This document shows positions 6,777 through 10,850 of a stretch of 10,850 nucleotides of DNA, one piece after another. The DNA is from an uncultured Eubacteriales bacterium. Lineage in GTDB: Bacteria; Bacillota; Clostridia; Peptostreptococcales; Anaerovoracaceae. Made by a program: the position numbers and the translations under genes. How positions within the stretch are numbered: the stretch's first letter is position 1; the number at the start of each line of letters is the position of its first letter. The stretch covers positions 1 through 10,850 of the forward strand of contig CADBSP010000098.1 of assembly GCA_902797405.1 (NCBI GenBank). Reading direction: 5' to 3'. Under the pieces are notes generated by a model. The model ran no database searches and was not told the DNA's origin. It worked only from the letters and a program-made list of their open reading frames with translations.

Positions 6777-6820
6777 TCTTTTCTTAACTTATCTTAAACT
6801 TAACTTATATAATCGACAAA

Positions 6821-7849
6821 TTAAGGCCTAGGGCCTAGGATCACTTTATTGTTCTCATTTGAAGCCAACTCTTCTAATTCCTCGTAGATTGGAAATCTCT
6901 CGCTAAGGACCGCATATGGTTGTTTTCTTGCAACTAAAAAGAATTGCGGGTTTTCATCATCTACGGATAAAGACGATAGAACATCCGCTTCCATAAAAAC
7001 GCTTATCAATTCCATACATTTTTCATATCGTGGTCCTTTTACTTTGCTGTTAACTGCCACTGCATCAGCGTAAACGCGAGGCAAATCATCATTTTCGCTG
7101 AAACTAATTGTTTTAATTCCGGTTCGAGAAATACGGTCACTAAGAAAACGCATACTCTCGCTGAAACCGATATACCCTTTCCCAACCCCGGAATCATATG
7201 CTAATGCAACTTGAGTATCGTCATCTTCTTCGTGAGCATCAACAGCCAGCTGATCAATAAGACTCATCAAGTCATCTTCGTCACCCATCGCTGATGGATT
7301 TGCTTCTTTCAGTCTGTCTGCAAGAATTTCATGGATATACTGCGACCTGTTCAAGGGAGTTTTTGAATTAATGACCAGTAGTTCGGATTCATTAATTAAA
7401 TCTGTAAGATGCGTAGCATCGGCAATATCATCACAGTCTAAATCATAAATGAGAAAGTTCCCGCAAAGGAAAACCGGAATCCCATACAGTTTACCATCAA
7501 CTGTCAAACCTTCCAGAGCAAAAGGAAAAACATCATCTAAGTTCTGAATCTTGTTCGAATCAATTGGCTGAATCCAGCCTTTCTCTATTAGGGTCTCCTG
7601 CATAACAGCATCATACATAAAAACATCTATGCCATCCGGCTGAGTATCATCATAACAATCCCATTCAGCCCGAACTAGTTCAATTTCCGGTTCAATTTCA
7701 GCCCAACGCTGTTCAATTAATTCCTGATAATACTCAGTATCAGGTAAATAAGGGTAAACTGCATACGTAAGTTTATCAACATCATTTTTGCTGCATGATG
7801 TGAGAAAAACTGTAAAAAGTAAAATGATTATTGCTAAATGTTTTCTCAT
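6821..7849 (-). CDS. Thiaminase I (thiamin pyridinylase), secreted lipoprotein
   Basis: Thiaminase I (EC 2.5.1.2) cleaves thiamin by swapping its thiazole for another nucleophile; its fold is that of a solute-binding protein. The 342-residue protein starts with a lipoprotein signal (MRKHLAIIILLFTVFLTSC, lipobox LTSC, C19) and so should be anchored outside the membrane. The mature part matches, from memory, the Paenibacillus thiaminolyticus enzyme: AVYPYLPD (Y32), AEWDCY (Y66), IDVFMYD (D80), DVFPFALEG, GKLYGIPVFLC, GYIGFSES and VYADAVAVNSK. The nucleophile C113 corresponds to C129 and the base E241 to E231. Y16, Y50, D64, Y270 and D272 correspond to Y32, Y66, D80, Y260 and D262 with matching spacing. 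Differences are F229 for Tyr239, no Tyr at the Y222 position, about 26 residues fewer between Cys and Glu, and a shorter C-terminus (ends ILGPRP). AAGG lies 8 bases before the ATG. It is last in the run behind the dehydrogenase gene. The alternative is a non-catalytic binding protein, which the Cys/Glu pair argues against. Confidence 0.85.
   Translation of the reverse strand: MRKHLAIIILLFTVFLTSCSKNDVDKLTYAVYPYLPDTEYYQELIEQRWAEIEPEIELVRAEWDCYDDTQPDGIDVFMYDAVMQETLIEKGWIQPIDSNKIQNLDDVFPFALEGLTVDGKLYGIPVFLCGNFLIYDLDCDDIADATHLTDLINESELLVINSKTPLNRSQYIHEILADRLKEANPSAMGDEDDLMSLIDQLAVDAHEEDDDTQVALAYDSGVGKGYIGFSESMRFLSDRISRTGIKTISFSENDDLPRVYADAVAVNSKVKGPRYEKCMELISVFMEADVLSSLSVDDENPQFFLVARKQPYAVLSERFPIYEELEELASNENNKVILGPRP
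6825..6838. repeat. 7-bp tandem duplication at the 3' end of the thiaminase gene
   Basis: GGCCTAG is repeated twice in tandem inside the last codons, a G+C-rich island in AT-rich surroundings. With two copies the protein ends VILGPRP. With one copy the frame would shift and end VILGLNLSII. Seven is not a multiple of three, so gain or loss of a copy changes the C-terminus. Confidence 0.8.
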
Positions 7850-7870
7850 GTTTTTCGCCTTCTGTATATC

Positions 7871-7894
7871 CTTCTAGTTCTCCTCTATTAGAAG
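7871..7894 (-). promoter_or_regulatory. Small hairpin between the dehydrogenase and thiaminase genes
   Basis: On the minus strand CTTCTA and TAGAAG flank a 12-base loop that contains AGAGGAG. It is not followed by a T run, so it is not a standard terminator. It may be an mRNA processing or stability element, or chance. The purine-rich loop looks like a ribosome site, but no start codon follows it closely. Confidence 0.25.
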
Positions 7895-7906
7895 CCTGTG
7901 TTTGTA

Positions 7907-8845
7907 TTAGATGAGTCCTTCCGGTTCTGCCGCCTGTCTTATTATGTTTACTGATTTCATAAAAGCATCTCGCTCTTCTTCCGTCATCATCACTTCGTGT
8001 ATATCTTCAATTCCGTTTCTCCCTATAATTGATGGAACAGAAACAGCAATACCTTGAACTCCATATTCACCCTGTAAGACTGAAGAAACAGGAAGTACCT
8101 CTCTGGTATCCGAAGCAATTGATGAAATAATTCTGCAAGCCGCAGAAGATACACCTGTGCTTGTGTATCCTTTCCCCTGAAAGATTCTATATGCTTCTTT
8201 TTTAAAAGCATTTTGAAAAATCTCCAGATTCGGAATCAAGCTGACATCTGTAACTGTTTTAAGATACTCTTCCAAACTAAGGCCCATCACCCTGACAGAA
8301 CTAAGCAAACCAACTGCACTTAATCCATGCTCTCCTACAACTGAAATTTGGACCGATTTATCGGATAAATCCAAAAGTTCAGCAACATATCTTATTAGTC
8401 GAGCACTTTCCAAAAGGGTCCCGGTACCTATCACCTTATGCGGATTTTGACCGGTTACCTGTTGTATCTTCATCGTAATGATATCCAAAGGATTAGTTAA
8501 ACAAATAATTATAGCATCCTTGTTATATCGAATGACTTCAGAGAATATCTCTTCTGCAATGACGCAGTTATCATGTGCCATCTCTAAACGAGTTGCTTTC
8601 ATTTTAGCAGTTCCTGCGGTATAGATAATTATATCTGCACCCTCTACTCCATCATATCCTGCACTAAAGAGTTTAGGTCCAAACCCTCCTCTCAGAATTG
8701 CCGCATCTCTGGCATCCATTACCTCGGCATCAATTACTTCTTTTCGTCTTCCGATAAGAGTAATCTCTCTAATCATATTCACATGTTGCAATTCATGAAA
8801 AAGTGCTTTACCCACATTTCCTGCACCAATTACTGCTACTTTCAT
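7907..8845 (-). CDS. Lactate/2-hydroxyacid dehydrogenase family protein (LDH/MDH superfamily)
   Basis: The enzyme family interconverts 2-oxo acids and L-2-hydroxy acids with a nicotinamide cofactor. The 312 residues contain the Rossmann motif GAGNVG (7-12), TNPLDIIT (117-124), IGTGTLLESAR (139-149), GEHG with the catalytic H173 (171-174) and GKGYTSTGV (224-232). These resemble L-lactate and L-2-hydroxyisocaproate dehydrogenases. The substrate arginines R86 (ATR) and R149 are kept. Three departures stand out. The specificity loop reads GTAKMKATR, lacking the GAPQKPGETR pattern and its Gln. The aspartate partner of the catalytic His is Glu (E146). The strand-2 acidic residue that binds NAD ribose is replaced (LIGRRKE, 30-36), which suggests NADP(H). 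Substrate is therefore uncertain, and simple lactate dehydrogenase is only one option. GAGGAGAGG precedes the ATG at 8845. The thiaminase gene follows after 57 bases. Confidence 0.85.
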   Translation of the reverse strand: MKVAVIGAGNVGKALFHELQHVNMIREITLIGRRKEVIDAEVMDARDAAILRGGFGPKLFSAGYDGVEGADIIIYTAGTAKMKATRLEMAHDNCVIAEEIFSEVIRYNKDAIIICLTNPLDIITMKIQQVTGQNPHKVIGTGTLLESARLIRYVAELLDLSDKSVQISVVGEHGLSAVGLLSSVRVMGLSLEEYLKTVTDVSLIPNLEIFQNAFKKEAYRIFQGKGYTSTGVSSAACRIISSIASDTREVLPVSSVLQGEYGVQGIAVSVPSIIGRNGIEDIHEVMMTEEERDAFMKSVNIIRQAAEPEGLI

Positions 8846-8921
8846 TCTTTCCTCTCCTCTATCTTTTGGAACCTTTGCTGATGGATATTACGCCATACTT
8901 ATCAAAATCATTGCCTTGATT

Positions 8922-9746
8922 CTATTCATAATAAAGCATTGTCATAAATGGGATGGTGGCGGTGGTATCTTCTACTGTATCATACGTGTAAAGGCCATCT
9001 GATATACCATAGGCAGTTACATACTCGTCCTTCTTAATTTGACGTTCTTCGTCCGAATGTCTCATATATGCAACATATATGGCATCATCATCATCTTCAT
9101 CTGTAGTGATTATATACTCGCAATAATTATCTTCATCTTCCCATACGTAAAAAATCTTACCCTGTACTTTGATTATATTGCCATCGTTTAGTTCCGGCTC
9201 GTTAAGTAAAGAATCATAAGAAACTTCCTTTGCACTCTCTTTAATTTTATCTATTTCACTCGGAAAACCATTGCTGAATGTTCCAGAGTAAATAATGTCA
9301 CCGGCAGGATTATAAAAGGTTCCTTGACCATCGTACACCTGGTTTTTCCACTCACCCTCATAAAACTTGGCGCCATTGTAAGTAACTGTTCCGTTTACAA
9401 TCTCGGAATCAACAAAAGTACCCTCTTCTGTCATGACTACATCGGGCCAGGTTATTTTGCCCTGACCTTCCATTTGACCATCGACCCATTCACCTTCATA
9501 GGTCCAAATGTTTCCATTATCACTTTCAGTCTCAAAACTACCGTTGCCATTAGGCAGATTATTCTTCATTTCGCCTGAATAAATCCCAGCCCTTTGACCA
9601 TCATGATGCAGATCCAAAGTGATTTCCATTTTGTCTACAGTTATGATTTCCTCGCCATTATTCTGAATACTGCCACTGCTCTGTCCACAAGCACTTAAGC
9701 ACAGGGCAAGCATAATTGATATTACTACTAATAATCTCTTTTTCAT
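8922..9746 (-). CDS. MORN-repeat lipoprotein with C-terminal OB-fold-like domain
   Basis: The 274-residue protein has a lipoprotein signal (MKKRLLVVISIMLALCLSAC, C20) and should be anchored on the outer face of the membrane. Residues about 54-164 hold four or five MORN-type repeats, for example YEGEWVDGQMEGQGKITW (83-100) and YEGEWKNQVYDGQGTFY (129-145); one (111-124) is degenerate. Residues about 178-274 resemble the small OB-fold-like domain of clostridial surface proteins (NIIKVQGKIFYVWED, EYVTAYGISDGLYTY). An acidic patch EDDDD lies at 217-221. MORN repeats usually mediate protein or membrane contacts; no enzymatic residues are seen. The start at 9746 is chosen over an upstream ATG (9818) because GGAGGG lies 6 bases before it, the signal peptide begins there, and the upstream version would overlap the preceding gene. 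It follows the membrane protein gene by 22 bases, so the two are probably one unit. Confidence 0.85.
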   Translation of the reverse strand: MKKRLLVVISIMLALCLSACGQSSGSIQNNGEEIITVDKMEITLDLHHDGQRAGIYSGEMKNNLPNGNGSFETESDNGNIWTYEGEWVDGQMEGQGKITWPDVVMTEEGTFVDSEIVNGTVTYNGAKFYEGEWKNQVYDGQGTFYNPAGDIIYSGTFSNGFPSEIDKIKESAKEVSYDSLLNEPELNDGNIIKVQGKIFYVWEDEDNYCEYIITTDEDDDDAIYVAYMRHSDEERQIKKDEYVTAYGISDGLYTYDTVEDTTATIPFMTMLYYE

Positions 9747-9768
9747 CGTGTCCCTCCAAAAATATCTC

Positions 9769-10356
9769 TTATTCTCTTCCTCTTGATTTCTTATCATCAT
9801 ATTTGCCTTTAATCGCAAGTCCTATTGTTCCATCAGAGATTAAAGCCGTAACATAACCTGCAAAACTAAAGTCAAATCCAATACTAGACATATTAATAAA
9901 CGCAAATAGTAATTTGATAATATCAATAGCTAATAGAATATAAAATATAGTCCAGGTTTTTTTCTCTCCCAAATCTTTGCCATATGCCAGCATTAGAAGC
10001 GTTATGATCTTGCAAATATTTAATACGCTGATCAGATACATTAATGTGGTCGATTTATAAAAGAATAAATCAATAAATACAGTTAAGATACATACAATAA
10101 CATTTAAAACTAAGAATAGTTTGTAATACTTTGCAGCTTGCTTACTGTAATCTTTTACAAGATATAAGACACCTGTCACCAGCATAATCAAAATAACAAT
10201 CATCAATACTACATTGCTAATACTTGAAAGTCTGTCCATACTAGTAGTTGAATTAGTAAATCCAATTAAGAAATTTACAGTTGCTCCAATTGTGCCAAGT
10301 ATCATCAAACACATTAAAGCTAGATGAGAAATTATTAACGCATTTAGTCTTTTCAT
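9769..10356 (-). CDS. Multi-pass membrane protein of unknown function
   Basis: I do not recognise a named family. The 195-residue protein has five or six hydrophobic segments, at about 6-31, 46-67, 78-98, 105-125, 134-154 and possibly 164-183. A hydrophilic, basic tail follows (KGKYDDKKSRGRE). The short loop AYGKDLGEKKTW (124-135) has the look of small uncharacterised membrane proteins of clostridia. No catalytic or transport motif is visible. AGGAGGG lies 6 bases before the ATG, and a promoter with a TTGACA box lies directly upstream. The MORN lipoprotein gene begins 22 bases after its stop, suggesting a shared transcript and perhaps a shared envelope role (inference). Confidence 0.75.
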   Translation of the reverse strand: MKRLNALIISHLALMCLMILGTIGATVNFLIGFTNSTTSMDRLSSISNVVLMIVILIMLVTGVLYLVKDYSKQAAKYYKLFLVLNVIVCILTVFIDLFFYKSTTLMYLISVLNICKIITLLMLAYGKDLGEKKTWTIFYILLAIDIIKLLFAFINMSSIGFDFSFAGYVTALISDGTIGLAIKGKYDDKKSRGRE

Positions 10357-10380
10357 TTATAACCCTCCTTTGAATATACA

Positions 10381-10417
10381 TCTATAAAAAAAAGTATTTT
10401 TACATGTCAACATGTCA
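10381..10417 (-). promoter_or_regulatory. Promoter of the membrane protein/MORN genes with duplicated TGACATGT box
   Basis: On the minus strand the consensus -35 TTGACA (10405-10410) is followed after 18 bases by TATAGA (10381-10386), with an 8-T tract in the spacer. The -35 lies inside a perfect tandem repeat of TGACATGT (10402-10417; ACATGTCA twice on the plus strand). ACATGT is itself a palindrome, so a regulator could bind across the -35. It may drive the whole run down to the thiaminase gene, as I see no strong promoter in between. Confidence 0.5.
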
Positions 10418-10539
10418 GATGGAAAAGTGTCTACACTGGTATTAGACCGTAAATTTAGCCCCTACCGACAAGCACCAAAATCAGCCCAAAAAATCTTTGG
10501 AGCCTCGAAAATACCCCCCTTCACATTTAATGCATTTTA

Positions 10540-10850
10540 TTACTTTTTGTGGTGAAAAAGAACGATATAGCTGCCATCACCTTTGGTCAGCAGAGCCGTT
10601 ACAGAAGAATCAGTCTCATGGGCCGTTCCAAATACAGAATATCCCTGCTTCTCAAAGTAAGCAAGACCTTCATCGTAATTATCAACATTCACACGCATTC
10701 CGAGATAGCCTTCCTTGAAATTGTCGGCCGGAAAATGTGAACATACGAGATCTATGCGTCTCATTTTCTCATTTTCTAGAACCGCATATTCCAGATATTC
10801 TATCTCAGGCCTGTGTTTGAGCTCAAATCCAAGTTCTTCAGTATAACGAC
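10540..10850 (-). CDS. VOC-superfamily (glyoxalase/bleomycin-resistance-like) protein, 5' part cut by window edge
   Basis: The frame is open from the right edge to a TAA at 10540-10542, giving 102 residues. It begins RYTEELGFELKH and contains LEYAVLE, then YLGMRVNVDNYDEGLAYF, and ends DGSYIVLFHHKK. The alternation of LGFE, 'RV.VD..D...A.FE..GY' and a closing 'DG.YI.LF' strand is that of the beta-alpha-beta-beta-beta modules of VOC proteins. The position that often carries a metal-binding Glu in the last strand (..IEL) is Val here, so a classical metal-dependent glyoxalase I is unlikely. The internal ATG at 10762-10764 is not the true start, because the frame and the fold continue upstream. 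Function cannot be told; the start is outside the window. Confidence 0.65.
   Translation of the reverse strand, partial: RYTEELGFELKHRPEIEYLEYAVLENEKMRRIDLVCSHFPADNFKEGYLGMRVNVDNYDEGLAYFEKQGYSVFGTAHETDSSVTALLTKGDGSYIVLFHHKK

Noticed and set aside
6737..6808. CRISPR-like or satellite array
   Set aside because: The unit is five bases with no spacers; it is a simple microsatellite.
7850..7906. TPP riboswitch controlling the thiaminase gene
   Set aside because: The gap is only 57 bases and contains no CUGAGA or other THI-box core. I found none elsewhere in the window.
9747..9818. Longer N-terminus for the MORN lipoprotein starting at 9818
   Set aside because: It would put 24 charged residues before the signal peptide and overlap the preceding gene. 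GGAGGG directly precedes the ATG at 9746.
10418..10539. Terminator or small gene after the VOC gene
   Set aside because: I saw only a weak CCAAA/TTTGG pairing and no convincing hairpin with a T run, and no small frame with a ribosome site.

Overview
The window is AT-rich, with strong AGGAGG-type ribosome binding sites and proteins that read as low-GC Firmicutes. The protein set is a cofactor-scavenging lipoate ligase, NagA, a ferredoxin-type aldo/keto reductase and MORN/OB-fold lipoproteins. It suggests an anaerobic gut or rumen clostridium, probably Lachnospiraceae (inference; no rRNA or other marker is present). The text reads as an ordinary chromosome: there is no tRNA, rRNA, CRISPR array or intact insertion sequence. 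Almost everything lies on the minus strand. The exceptions are nagA and the tail of a gene at the left edge.

Left part (1-3900, minus strand): an extended short-chain dehydrogenase/epimerase has its own promoter and a perfect 11-bp palindrome just upstream of the -35. Next is a type I glutamine synthetase of the ~470-residue class, with its own promoter and a leader predicted to fold from its 5' end. Then comes an aldo/keto reductase carrying a C-terminal pair of iron-sulphur cysteine clusters.

Middle (3900-6820): lplA (lipoate-protein ligase) has a perfect Shine-Dalgarno but sits directly behind, and in frame with, the decayed middle of a sugar-type ABC transporter ATPase gene. A minus-strand promoter beyond the breakpoint would now transcribe this relic as a long leader. 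Divergent to it is nagA (GlcNAc-6-phosphate deacetylase), with two spaced direct repeats before its promoter. After nagA comes a perfect (ACTTT)8 microsatellite.

Right part (6821-10356, minus strand): four genes run in one direction with short gaps. In transcription order they are a multi-pass membrane protein, a MORN-repeat/OB-fold lipoprotein, a divergent lactate/2-hydroxyacid dehydrogenase with an NADP-like nucleotide pocket, and a lipoprotein that I identify as a thiaminase I. The last resembles a solute-binding protein, but it carries the nucleophilic Cys and catalytic Glu of bacterial thiaminase I with the surrounding ligand residues in register. No TPP riboswitch or thiamin gene accompanies it. 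A partial VOC-family gene is cut by the right edge.

The thiaminase I lipoprotein and its unusual neighbours are the most interesting content. The ABC-ATPase/lplA junction is second. All assignments come from reading the translations and recalling family motifs; no database search was run. No gene-free stretch exceeds 300 bases.
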